Assembly (NCBI GenBank): GCA_916613615.1
Contig: OU744732.1
Coordinates: forward strand, 31,382,673 to 31,446,672
Direction: 5' to 3'
DNA length: 64,000 nt
From: Steromphala cineraria
Taxonomy: Eukaryota > Mollusca > Gastropoda > Trochida > Trochidae
How positions within the stretch are numbered: position 1 is the first letter of the stretch; each line of letters opens with the position of its first letter. The notes under the pieces were generated by a model. It worked only from the letters and a program-made list of their open reading frames with translations, was not told the origin of the DNA and searched no databases. Below, one piece after another: positions 1 to 11,125 of the stretch. The position numbers and the translations under genes are program-made.

Positions 1-418
1 ATTGTCATGTGATAGCAGTAATAAGGTCACTAATTTTAAAACGAATGGGTCAAATTAGATTCTTGCCCGTGGTTACTGATACAGAAATCTTTTGCCGGAG
101 TCCTTTAGAATTGGTTAAATGTGCTTAGAAAATAACATGCCACAAGTTTGGGAGCTATCACTGTTGTGTAGAGGGCTATTAATTCTGACCCCAATAGGAT
201 AGAGTAAACATCTTGTTTTTTCAAATATATTTCTCGAAGTGCATTCGATTTAATCAGACTGAGCTATTTGTGATGAATGATTAGATTTGACCTGAGCATT
301 GAAACAGCTTCTTAAACATGGTGTAAATGAAATTAGACCTAGTCTCAGGATTTTAATTCATGTTATTATTGATATTGTGAGGTTTATGTTTGAAATGTAT
401 TTTTGCCTCTTGTTTCAG

Positions 419-1912
419 ACTGGATTCTTTGAGGACATTGCTGACGGGCTGCGCAAGTGCAAGGTCATGGTGGCCTGTGTATCGGATCAGGTAGGACCCA
501 ACTGGAAATTAGCTTATATCAAAAAAGAGAAGAAAACTGTAATTATAATGTGATATGTAAAATTCAGTTTAAAAATGTTGACAGAATATTTTTTTTTATG
601 CAGAATCAGAGATTTCTCTATATTTATAAGCATGTTCCTTTGAAATAACAATTGCGACTGTAAAAACTACAACAAACTGAAAAAGAGATGAATAAGAGCT
701 GCTGTTGGAATTAATGGATAGATAGAAAACGTGAGTAAGAAAATGGATGAAGTCAAGAATGGAATATTAATGTCAGCCAGTCTCTATGATAAGCTAAAAG
801 TTTATTAGTTGAGAGTTGATCGACATCAGCCTCCTTTCAATTCTAAAGTTTTTATCTTGAAATTTTGATTTAATAACAATTTCACTTAAGAGTCCAATTA
901 TGGAATATTTGTCAAAGTACTACTGATGCCAAGAAAATTTAAAATGTTGTCTTCACTATTTTCCAACAACATAAAATTCTAAAAAGTTATGTTTGTATGT
1001 CTTCCAGTATGCAGAGTCTAGGAATTGTCTGATGGAGTTCCGGTTCGCCATAGCAACGCTGAAGATTCCTGTCATTCTAGCAGTGGTTGGAACTGGCTAC
1101 ATGTGGGAGAGGTCAGAGGTAGGAGGTCACTGTCCAGTAACTCGTTGCAGACAAACCTATATACTCATGTCCGGTTGAGAAACTTAAGATCATTTGTAAC
1201 ATTTGTATCAATTGTATCAATTGTATCATTGAGCTTGAGTAATGAATCTACACTTTAGTTATTGGAGCCCTTTCATAAAATTGATCAAATGGTAATCCCC
1301 TTTGCAGTGGCCTTTGTTCCCAACCAATGTCATACTCTGTTCTAATCCAAGATTGTCTTCAGATCAGAATCAATGATTATAAAATTTTAACCACATCAGG
1401 GTGAAACATGACCTCTAATGCACGCTTTACTCAAGATAATGCCCACTTCAGTCTAGCTCCCCTATGATCCAAAGATAGTCAAAGCATCCATTACATGATA
1501 CATCTTTTCACCATCTCTGAATGAACTTATTGCAGAAGGACAGATCAGCCAGATCACATAGGTCAGGAGTGTTTATATCAAAATTGATACTGCAAATGTT
1601 GATATTTGAGTCCCATATTCAAGACTTCTAAACCATTGATTTTTCTCTGCATGACCATTGATCGGCCACATCAATTTTGAATACATTAAATGACATTCAA
1701 AATTACTTCTCCACCACTCATGAATGCAAAAAATTTTCTGTCCACAGATTGGCCTGATCGCTGTAGGTCAGGAGTGTCTCAAGGTCAACCTGCAGTATGA
1801 GAATGAGGCTGGCCTCCTTGAACTCTTTGATCACGTCAAGAAGGTGCTGCCGGTTGGAACTGAGGACAGTAATGTTGTCACCAGCGATGACCAACGGCAA
1901 AGCTCTTTCCAG
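419..1912 (+). other. TIR-like domain, C-terminal part (three exons)
   Basis: The first three exons encode a stretch matching the middle and end of TIR domains: GLRKCKVMVACVSDQ (a beta strand ending in S-D), then YAESRNCLMEFRFA, then TLKIPVILAVVG. The spacing S-x2-Y-A-x-S-x2-C-L-x-E matches the box in TIRs where the glutamate is the catalytic residue of NAD hydrolases (plant TIRs, SARM1). Here it is residue 34, codon GAG at 1035-1037, with Cys31 before it. Exon three continues with a hydrophobic strand and an acidic helix. The first beta strand and BB loop must lie upstream. That this TIR cleaves NAD rather than acting as an adaptor is inference. Confidence 0.72.
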
Positions 1913-4900
1913 GTTGGTAAAACTTTTGCGAGGTATCCGATAAAAAAACTTTTGGATAAAAAAACTTTCTGCTGAAATATACTGCAAAGAATGATCTTGG
2001 TTATGTTGAAGAGAAGTAAGTTGTCTCCAGATCTATCTGTTCAAGTTTTCTACTTAAAGGGGCAGTAGCACGTTTTTTGATAATTTTATAAATATTTAAT
2101 TTTTTTCACTGATAATTGTAAGTTAATGCTAAATGTATGATTTTGACAGCTCATTACACAAGCCAATCGGCCATAGTCAGAGGACAAAGTATAAAGATTC
2201 ATATAAAATCCGTTGGCGGCCATTTTGTGTGAACACATTTTATTCCCCCTAAAATGTGCTACTGCCCCTTTTAGTTTGTGGTTGCTACACTGCATGACAT
2301 TTAAATATAGTTGACTTCTAATATTTGTATCCTTTAATTTGGTTTTGTTTTGTTTATGTCATTGATTCAATTGTATACATTAAGTAAATATTGAAATGTG
2401 GAACATTGCAACTGAACAAAGATGGAAAAAAGGCTGATATCAATACCAACACAGTGATCATTCTCTGTCTTTCATCACCAGGAAGTGCTAGAACTGGCAG
2501 AGAGGAAGTTCCTGCGGCAGATAGCGCAGTACGCCGAGTCAATCGAAGGAGATGGCTTCCCTCGGGTTGTTCTTGTGGACATCCAAGAGAAGCCGGAGCT
2601 GACAGAAGACGAGAAGAAAGCTCTGGCGGGGGATACGACTGAGGAGAAGGAAGACTTTGCCAAGAAGTGGGCGGAGGGAGAAGGCAAGAACATGACTGAG
2701 GAGCAGCGAGAAGAGGCCATGAACAAGTTGTTTAAGGAGAAGGAGAAGGTAGATATACAGTGTTTTAAATATAGCCTGTCCGCCAGTCCTTAAAATGTCT
2801 ACATTCTGCCAGGACTGGTAACTTTTGAAAAAAAAAATGTTTTTTCCCCTAAGTAATTGACCAATTAATTTTCAGGACAGGCTTAGGTTTCAATGTTATT
2901 TTATACACTGAGCTATGTCATCATATACTGAACAAAACAGTTAAGACCACTTGAGTTTTTATGAATGGTGGAATTGTTTTTACAAATATTTGGTCAATTA
3001 TGGTCCATTCCATTGCATAGCAATCTTGATCAACATTTTTCATGTGACTCAAGACAGTTATGAAAAAGTATTCCTCCTAAGCTGACTGAATTAATTTTTT
3101 TGTCAATAATTCCTCTTTATCTATTTTTATACCTTATTCTTGACTTTCAAAGACATTAATTGTCAGGTCATTCCTAATGCGCATGGTAAGCATTGTCAAC
3201 CTTTGTTCTTTCTTTCTCTTCTACCTTCCCTCGCAATATATTTCTTACCTAACATTATCATAGGAAGGGTAAGAACAAAGAGAAACATTGGATATTCACA
3301 TTTAGCACAAATAAGAGGTTCTTGTTGATCGTAAGGAAATCTTTTTCCATAACATTTATTGTTCAGAGATCAAGATTCATAGCGCTAATTTGAGATTGCT
3401 TGATTTCAGGTTGCAGCAGACCTCCGGAAGCAGGCCACAGCTAAACTGGAAGCATCAAAATACTGCTTCCGTGTCTTGTGTGAACATGAACAGGTTGGTG
3501 GATATATTTCATGATTCTGTTATGATGTTCATATTTGCTCAAATTTACCCTCGGTCTCAACTTTTATCTTGTAAGAGAATGTTATTTTCTTGGAGAGGAT
3601 TGAACTGCCTAATAGTAGACTTATTAACCTCATTATCTCACGACGAAGAATCACTCATCACCAAATTTGAAAACTGGATAACCCTTCTATTTCATATCAT
3701 TCTTTCACAGACTTTTGAGGCCTCTAGGTTGTGCTTGTGTATCTGTAGATGGAATAACACTTCGTATATAAAAACCCGACTCATCTTCTTTCCAAGGGTT
3801 GGCATCCAGTTGCAAACACTCTCCCCTTCCCAGCCCTCAACACAGTTGGAGAAGAATCGTACCTGCAGAAGTTTGCAGGGTACCTGGTCCGTATACACAC
3901 TCTACTGAAGCACACGGGGCTCAACCTGAACCTCCTCAACACAACAGACGGGGAGCGGCTTCGGGCTAATCTTGAAGAGGTGAGAGGTCGTCGACATTAT
4001 AGTTCAAAACCCCAGCCTTTAATAAAAGCACTTTCATAGATTTCAATAAATAGATTCAAAAGACTCATTACTGAGCTTGAGGAGGTTAGACAGGATGAAC
4101 AACAAAGCTTAAATTCATATCTAGAACATAACCTAAGCCTTTAATCTGAACACTATCATAAATTTCAATGAAATAGATTTGAAACATTCACATGAGCAGA
4201 GACTCATTATTAAGCTTGAGCTGGTGGGACAAGATCAACATCAAAGCTTAAATCCATATCTAGTTCACAACCCAACCCTTTAGCCCATGTGCCTATAGCA
4301 AACACTATTCAAGAACCCTGAAACACTACCAATTGAGGTTACTTTGAACTGATTAATCTTGAAAAGTGAGAGTTCGACAAAATGATTAAAACCCGATATC
4401 CAAACTATAACCCAAGTATTTTTACCATTAGCAAACACTAAAATCAATATAACCAAATGGGGAAGACCATTTATAATGTTATCTTGAAGGTTAAAAGCCT
4501 TTACACTTGCTACACATTGAACCCAACTATAAAACCACTGTACCACACCGACTGAGCTGAATGAGATGTGTTTCATAATATTCTCTTGGATTCATAGACT
4601 TACTGACACAGACAAATCTAAAGTCCATGTCTAATATGTTTGTTCCTCCTCTCAAGTATTCTCTTAGACTTATAGACTAACTGACACTTACAAATATAAA
4701 ATCCATAGTTAACATCTTTGTTCCTCAACTCCAGTGGTGCCAGAAGGGGTCTGCAGACTTCCAGGACGAGTACAAGCTTCTTCTGCAGGAGGTGATGGAG
4801 CAGGATAAAGAGGGAACCAAGTGTGGTCTCACCAGGTAGTTATTATAAGTTTTTATATCATCTCATCTAGGTTGTTATAGTCTATATATCATCTCATATT

Positions 4901-6206
4901 GGTAGTTACAGTCTATATGTCATCTCATCAAGGTTGTTTTGTTCCTTTCATCAACCACTACTGTGTTCCAACGGAGATATTGTTTTTTGAAAGATGAAGC
5001 GTCATCTTCTACGAGGCATTGTTTTGACAGTAGATTTTTAACAATGTCCTGCAATCAGCAAGTAGATGACATGACAAAGGTTTTGTCATGATGTCCAATG
5101 CCATTTTGTCATAAATATGACAATGTCATAATGCTATGACGTCATAAATACTATGATGGTGAAATGCTCACTACTTTAGTAGTTTTTAGTTAGTGAACGT
5201 TTTTCATGCAAACATCTTAGTTGGAACGCTCTATAAATTATAATAATTAAGGTAGTTATTGAGTGAACCATGTTCTCGCTTCCTCCAGATGCCACATGCC
5301 CAATGGGAAGACTCTGTGGCTGTGTGAGGAACACGAGCAACAGGCGTACAGCTCCACGGCTCACAAGTACAAACAGGAGCTGGACAAGAGGCAGGCAGAT
5401 AAGGAGGACAAAACTGGAGGGGATGCACAAGGTATAGTTATTACCATACTTTGTTCTATTGAATCGACCCTCAAATTGAAAATGGAGAAATTACAGTAGC
5501 AATCATACCTTTAGTAAAATTGTAGAGTTCCTGATATGAAGCAAAATCTGATGATACAAATGAATTTCAAACTTCATCAAATCTTGATAATATTGCATTG
5601 ACATTATCACATAAATTACTCACAAATGTATGACAGCAGGGGTCGAAATTAGTCCAATTGGGGTACTAACCATTCGGACTAGTGTATTTCTGAGAACACC
5701 AGCCCAAAGATATTCTGACTAGCCAAATACACCGATATAATCATATTTTCTTCAAATTCAACTAGTCCTTCGGACTACCAGTCATTGCACTTTACTAGCC
5801 CAGCATCTTTTGCACTAGCCATGGGATACCGGGCTAGTGCTAAATTCGAACCCTGCTGACATCAACAAACATTCAGATGTGACGTCACATTATCATACTA
5901 TAACCTCACTTCATGCCTTACCATTCCTGAGTGTACAGTGTCATTACATTCATAACTATATAACATGAGTTCCCTATCCATATATATCTTGATATATTGA
6001 GAAAAAAGGTATGATAAAGACTTTACAGGTTATGAATCATTTTTAACTTTCCAGATGACAAGCAAGTAGAAGATGATGATGATGATGAAGATGAAGATGA
6101 AGATTCAGAGGACGAGGAGGAAGAAGAGACTGTTGCAGCTCTCAAACCTCTCCCGGTGAAGAAGTCTCTAAAGAGACAGAAATCTCAGGCCTGCAGTGTC
6201 ATGTGA
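419..6206 (+). CDS. 3' part of a multi-exon TIR-domain protein gene with a CAAX-box end
   Basis: Nine exons: 419-490, 1008-1118, 1748-1912, 2482-2748, 3410-3493, 3797-3979, 4735-4835, 5289-5431 and 6055-6206. All have AG acceptors and GT donors; they add up to 1278 nt, 425 residues plus TGA, with no internal stop. The first six junctions are phase 0, then phase 2 and phase 1. The window starts inside an intron, so the N-terminus is missing. Visible residues 1-80 read as the C-terminal half of a TIR fold; 117-233 are rich in Lys/Glu (coiled-coil-like); 234-320 are helical; 324-343 hold a Cys/His motif; 376-400 are acidic; 408-425 are basic and end in CSVM. The family is my inference: TIR domains joined to ROCO or NLR-type proteins in marine invertebrates look like this, but the deciding N-terminal domains are outside the window. 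Likely a cytosolic or membrane-tethered immune or cell-death signalling protein. Confidence 0.88.
2058..2269 (-). mobile_element. TTAA-type short inverted-repeat element, copy 1 (intron 3)
   Basis: Starts AGGGGCAGTAGCACG after TTAA at 2054-2057 and ends with the reverse complement (GTGCTACTGCCCCT). It is a shortened copy lying in the intron between exons 1748-1912 and 2482-2748 of the TIR gene. It shares the inner block CAAAGTATAAAGATTCA...GGCGGCCATTTT with the other copies, in the same orientation as the 49.1-kb copy and opposite to the 29.8-kb copy. Confidence 0.85.
2482..3493 (+). other. Charged Lys/Glu helical segment of the TIR protein
   Basis: Exons 2482-2748 and 3410-3493 encode visible residues 117-233. 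The first part, around AQYAESIEGDGFPRVVLVDI, looks like a further globular strand-helix element. It is followed by about 60 residues rich in Glu, Lys, Asp and Ala (TEDEKKALAGDTTEEKEDFA and on), expected to form a long charged helix or coiled coil. The next exon continues it (VAADLRKQATAKLEASKYCF). No catalytic motif is visible. A role as linker or oligomerisation element is a guess. Confidence 0.6.
4813..5334 (+). other. Cys/His motif of the TIR protein, possible zinc site
   Basis: Residues 324-343, split by the intron at 4836-5288, read C-x4-C-H-x9-C-x2-H: CGLTRCH, then NGKTLWLCEEH. The pattern and a strand-like GKTLWLC in the middle would suit a small zinc-stabilised fold. The second Cys and the His beside it are immediately after the exon junction (AG at 4834-4835 joins A at 5289). 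I do not know a named domain with exactly this pattern. Confidence 0.45.
5636..5856. mobile_element. Short inverted-repeat element in the last intron
   Basis: The ends are imperfect inverted repeats: GCAGGGGTCGAAATTAG at the left and, as reverse complement, GCAGGGTTCGAATTTAG at the right. TGACA directly precedes the left end and directly follows the right end, a likely 5-bp target duplication. The interior repeats CGGACTAG/GACTAGCC-like words. It is in the intron 5432-6054. No coding capacity. Confidence 0.75.
6055..6206 (+). other. Last exon: acidic stretch, polybasic tail and CAAX box CSVM
   Basis: The last exon starts after CCAG at 6054 and ends at TGA 6204-6206. It encodes an Asp/Glu run of about 20 residues (GAT/GAA/GAG repeats, a microsatellite-prone sequence), a short hydrophobic linker, then KKSLKRQKSQACSVM. 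The last four residues are Cys-Ser-Val-Met. In the known CAAX rule Met at the last position favours farnesyltransferase, and a lysine/arginine cluster just before the Cys is the second membrane signal in K-Ras. So the protein is predicted to be prenylated and held on a membrane; that is inference from motif alone. Confidence 0.75.
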
Positions 6207-6390
6207 TCACTCTCTACCAATCAGAGTGGAGATACAGATCTTCTGATCAGTCTCAACCAATCAGAGGGGAGTTACAGATCTTCTGATCAGTCTCAACCAA
6301 TCAGAGGGGAGTTACAGATCTTCTGATCAGTCTCAACCAATCAGTGGGGAGTTACAGATCTTCTGATCAGTCTCAACCAATCACTGTTAG
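6201..6390 (+). repeat. 40-bp minisatellite starting at the stop codon
   Basis: Units start at 6201, 6241, 6281, 6321 and 6361; the consensus runs from TTCTGATCAGTCTCAACCAA to GTTACAGATC. The 6201 unit is the most diverged and contains the final ATG TGA of the upstream gene; the last unit is cut after about 28 bp. Each unit carries CCAATCA and a TGATCA palindrome. The array forms the proximal 3' UTR. Confidence 0.93.
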
Positions 6391-9300
6391 TCATCAAACA
6401 AATACTTGCCAATCACAGTAGAGTCACAGATCATGTGGTCATAGCGGACTATAATCAATGAAAAGCATTTGGTCATGTGATCAATTACATCAAATCAGTA
6501 AAGAGGACTTTTGTCTTATGACCAATTATTTTCATACTATCCACAAGTAATTTATAATATGCAAGTGTTTTGTTGGTCATAATGAAGAAATTTGTCTAGT
6601 AGTTGACAATTATCCAAGGATATGTTAGGTCACAGGATTAATGTTTTTGTCTTTATTAGACATAAGTGTGAAACATTTAGGACATTTCATGTTGGAAGGG
6701 TACACTTTATGGTGTGACAATTTTTGTTATTATAGCTCTGTTGATTGGTTTTATCAATAAGTATTCACCTCAATCATATCTGTATATGTATTTATGGTGA
6801 AAATAATTTTGATTTATGATATTTATAGTTTTTTGTTTTTTTTTCAATGTTGTTGAACCCTATATATCTGAACTCTATATATGATATTAAAATTGTGATA
6901 TTATTGCGTTATATAATGAATGATACATTTACACTTTTTAGAAAGGTTTACAACTTCTTTTCTATACAATATTGCTGTCATTTTTATTAATACCTACAGT
7001 GAGGGCCAGATTTACATCTTTTTTACAGTCGTTTGTTGATATTAATGGCCCACAAGTTGCTCAGAACAAACATCCCTTGACTTTCAATAAAAAAATTGGA
7101 ATTAAGTTTTATCCAATAAAAATGATTTTGATATAAAAAAAGTCGAAGTCACTCCAAGCTCATCAAAGGCATTGTGAAAAAGAATAGGAAATCATGGTCA
7201 TCAGATAATTTTGTTTTCTCTGTTGGCTAATCCGTCCACTTTTAAGAAAGTTTTGATGTCGTCTTAACCTTGCCTTTTATACACAACTCAGGACAAAGCA
7301 GGACATATCTTGTGATAGAAGATTACTCTACTGGTAATGAGATTTCTTCACCTTGATTTGTTCTTACATTTTTGTTATCTTGTAATGTTGGGATAAATAT
7401 TGAATATTGCAAGATTATTTGGCATCAGTCAAACATAGATCAAGTGTTAATAATAATGTATCATTGACTACCTGAAGTGTTTGTTCACATGCAGTTTGGT
7501 GTGTAAATTTCTTTATTCTGAAATGTTGTTGCAACTCATTATCATTCTTTTCAACAACTCCTTTCATTCTTGAATTCAGAGTGACAGAGAGAGAGAATTT
7601 GTTTATTAATGTATCATCTCATACAAACACAATTGGCCCATGATACATTACAATGAAAGATGTATGAGCCGCCAAAGGGCTACAAGAGACATTTACATTT
7701 GTTTATGAAATACATATACAAAAGCATGATTTGGTAATAATATGAATAATTTTGTAAGAGACCAAAACCAGACAAAACAATATGTTGCATTTAGCTTTCA
7801 CAATTTTGTTTATCTCCAACATTTGATTACTCTTTCAATACAGTAGATTGGTCTCTTCATCAGTCAATGTTGATTTTATTAAATCCTGACAAATGTTCGA
7901 GGGTATAATATGTCTTCAAACATACTATGTGCAGTTAACAAGCAATTTAGTTTATTTTAGAATGTTTTACGAATTTCTATGTTTTGTACTAATTTTTCAA
8001 GGATTTGTCTGACAGATTGCAGAATTCATCCAATTCTATACAGCTCTTTTTTTAGTGGGTGTCAAATTTATTGTAAGAGACATCTATTAGTGGTCTGGAT
8101 AATGGAATATCTAATTTATGGGAAGGAAACAGCAATTTAGTTGGTCAGAGATACACAGTTGGGGTATTAGTAAGCCATGCTCACTGTTTTTGTTCTGTTA
8201 TTGATATAAGCACCACAAGGAAAGGGTAAATTGATTGCATTTTAGTTAAAAAAATGTGTTTCCCTAGAAATGTTCTTATATTCTTTATTACTTACAAGAT
8301 TTGCAGTGAGCAGTGATGAATTAACTACCTCATTTCTAAAAAAAGCATAATATTTTCTGCATGTCTCGATCTTCAGATTGATGCCTCAAATGGTCTAGAA
8401 ATGTGGTTTTTATTTATTTTGATAGTCTAAATTGTTGTTGTTATTGTTAGAAACACATGATTTTTTTGCAGTGAGGCGCTTGGTTTAAGAATTGTGTTTA
8501 TTACACGACCCAGTTGAGATATGTTACTGAGGGTAACATATAATAATTTCACCCATAATTCAAAATGGCAGACAAGATGTCCATAGGACAGGCACTTTAA
8601 AGACTTGAAATTGTAAACTATAACCATAAATTCAATAGTTAGAATATCTTGAAAATAGTTATGAATTCATCATTATTATGTTTTAAATCCTGTGTCACAT
8701 GAACACTTATAGAACCATTGAACATATTTGTTAGAAGAACATGTTATATATATATGTTTACTTGTCTCTGATCTATTCTATTACTACAATGTATGTGTCT
8801 ATGCAATAAAACTATTTAGTTCAATATTTGATAATAAATCTACAAATCATGTATCAGCATAAAAAAAATATATATACACCTGACCTTTTTGTTCTGTTTA
8901 TTTACACTTTTGTTAGACATATCTGTGATACTTTTTAGTATTTGAATAATATACGCCTCATATTCGCGTTAATTTTATTTCAATAATAAATAGTAAAATG
9001 GAAAAATTGTTCAGGCATGCATATATATATATTCTTATTGTTATCATTGAAGTTTATTTGGTAAAGTTTGTGTTTCTGTTAAATTCCATAAAAAAGGGTA
9101 ATCAAGTTTGTAAATATTATATCATAAATGATATAAAAAACTTTGCTAGCATTTTAAATGTTCCTTTCATTTTTAATAATTTATGTAGTCTGTGTTATTT
9201 ATTATATCATTTGTGGCTATACTGGACCAAAATGAAAAGGGATATTTGAAATGCAAAAGTTCTGAATTGGTCTCTTTTCTAATTCATTTTGTAACTCCCT

Positions 9301-9510
9301 TTTAGATGTGCGAGTTGTAAGGAAACCCAAAACAAATCTTTATATTTTGTATATTGTTTTGTAGTCTCTTTGTGCAATGATAGTTTTTAGAGTAATGTAA
9401 ATATGTCTGTGTTTCAAATAGATTAAAAATATATATTTATGAATAAATGAATAATGATTATTTACTGAAAATCTAGAAACAAGATCATGTTAAACTCAAG
9501 GAGCATTTAG
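6207..9510 (+). other. 3' UTR and downstream flank of the TIR gene
   Basis: No coding sequence is visible. The region is AT-rich with scattered poly(A) signals: AATAAA at 7086-7091 (soon followed by an A-run) and at 8805-8810 in ATGCAATAAAACT. Either could end the transcript; I cannot tell which without RNA data. The small open frames here (8.4-9.25 kb) have AT-driven composition and no recognisable protein. Confidence 0.4.
7578..7700 (-). mobile_element. Possible LINE 3' tail
   Basis: Read on the minus strand it has GGGCCAATTGTGTTTGTA, then ATGATACATTAATAAAC and a CTCTCTCT end. The LINE fragment at 34.2 kb ends in a similar way (GGGCCATGTGGCC, then AATAAACTCTCTA). No coding part is attached here. 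The resemblance is by eye only. Confidence 0.3.
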
Positions 9511-9512
9511 TA

Positions 9513-9655
9513 CACTGTAGAACACGGATATAGCGAACACGAAATTTTCAAGTCCCGTCCCTATATAATATCATTAAAATTATATGCGTATAGCGCACAC
9601 AGGATATAGCGAACTAAATTCTTTGGTCCCTAGGAGTTCGTTATTTCGAGTATTC
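9513..9655. mobile_element. pogo/Tigger-like short element, degraded copy
   Basis: Contains AACACGGATATAGCGAAC at the left, AAGTCCCGTC inside and TTGGTCCCTAGGAGTTCG near the right, matching the better copy at 9922-10077. The left end follows a TA at 9511-9512; the right end is worn. Confidence 0.7.
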
Positions 9656-9921
9656 CAAATGAAGATAAAACTGAAATGAAAATCTGCTCTTATCTTAAAA
9701 TCAGAACTTACTATTGCTCATGACAATGAAATGTTGTGTTTATGTGTTTCCTGATTTTTTTTTTCATTTTAAAAATGTATTTTTCTTGTTGATTTATTTG
9801 TATTTTGTGAATTAGATATTCTGATTCAAAGAATGATTTTACCATATTTACACAATTTTATCAAATACGAATAGTTTGTTTACACATGTTTATTTCTTGT
9901 ACCTTTCAAAATGCATATATA

Positions 9922-10077
9922 CAGAAAAACATGGATATAGCAAACTCGGATACAGTGAACAATTTTTTAAGTCCCGTCAAAGCCCTTTGCATGGCGGCTA
10001 AACGCGTGTAGCAAACACTGGATATAGCCAACTAAATTATTTGGTCCCTTGGAGTTTGTTATATCCGTGTTTTACTG
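9922..10077. mobile_element. pogo/Tigger-like short element
   Basis: 156 bp with terminal inverted repeats: CAGAAAAACATGGATATAGC at the left and GTTATATCCGTGTTTTACTG at the right, flanked by TA on both sides (9920-9921 and 10078-10079). The TA duplication and CAG...CTG ends suit the Tc1/mariner-pogo superfamily. Non-autonomous. Confidence 0.82.
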
Positions 10078-10094
10078 TATTTATACAATTTTGT

Positions 10095-10660
10095 TTTTAT
10101 ATATATGATTAACTTACATCATTTCATATCTATCTGTTTGCTGCTGTTTGATATTAACCTTTTCCCCTGCTTTGAGCTAGTAAGAGCATATAGAGCACAG
10201 ATGAATGTTTGAATCAGGAAAAATGCCTGTGTTTACTAGTTTAAAGTTTGAAGTAGAACATGTTAAGTCATAAATTACTTCACACAATTCCACTCCCTTC
10301 AGAAGTTCACTGGCTACTAATGGCTGCAATACTGCCCAAGCGGCTCACTCACTCCAAAAGTTCGGCAAATTTGTTTGCAGTAGAGAACTGTTTTACATGG
10401 AGTAAGGTTTGAGGCACAGGAACCCGATATTGTATATAAAATGTAGGAAAAACGTTGGTAAGAAAGACCCGTTCCCTCTACTCTATTTAATCGAGGGCAA
10501 TGCTGCACTGAATTTAAGCACAGTATGATAAATGGATCACTAGTTCAAGTTGATGCTTGTAGGTTTCAATGTAATGCATAGCCCTGCAAAATATTAGCAA
10601 CAGTGATGTAAGTAAAATAATCTTGAAAGCGTGATTAAAACCCCAAATGTATTCCGCAAC
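10095..10660 (+). repeat. Direct duplication, copy 1
   Basis: Matches 10706-11125 along its length (TTTTTATATATGATTAAC..., CTAGTAAGAGCATA, AGAGAACTGTTTTACATG, TGTAGGTTTCAATGTAATGC, ATGATCTTGAAAGCG), with inserted blocks around 10310-10370 and 10420-10500 that copy 2 lacks. One block includes an abalone-type AAGCGGCTCACTCACTCC tail. Confidence 0.8.
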
Positions 10661-10705
10661 AACAAAGTTGCGGGGGCTATTAAATGGGGACCGTCCGTTC
10701 GTCCA

Positions 10706-11125
10706 TTTTTATATATGAATGATTAACTAACATAATTTTATATCTATCTTTTTGCTGTTGTTGATATTAACATTTTACCCTTCTATAACTAGTAAGAGCA
10801 TAGAGCAGAAATATGAGTTTTAATCAGGCAATATGCCTGCGTTTACTACTTAAAAGTTTTGTCGAAAGTTTGAAGTTGAAGATGTTAATTCATACATATA
10901 GAAAACTAATTCATACAATTCAACTCCCTCCAGATGCTCGGCAGGAGAGAACTGTTTTACATGCAGTAAGGTTTGGGTTCAATGCTACACAGAATTTTAG
11001 TGCAATACTACCAATGGGTCACTGTTGCTTGTAGGTTTCAATGTAATGCATAGTCCTGCAATAATATGAGCAGCAGTGATAAACGTGAAATGATCTTGAA
11101 AGCGCTGTTAAACCCCAAAGCACCT
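10706..11125 (+). repeat. Direct duplication, copy 2
   Basis: Second, shorter copy of the 10.1-10.66 kb segment, in the same orientation. It runs into the next duplicated block (GTTAAACCCCAAA) at 11106. The 73-codon open frame in it is not shared with copy 1 and is not taken as a gene. Confidence 0.8.

Noticed and set aside
299..553. 84-codon open frame at the first exon
   Set aside because: Only 419-490 is coding; the frame runs from an intron through the exon into the next intron. The same holds for the frames around the other exons (for example 1724-1975, 3390-3908 and 5263-5499).
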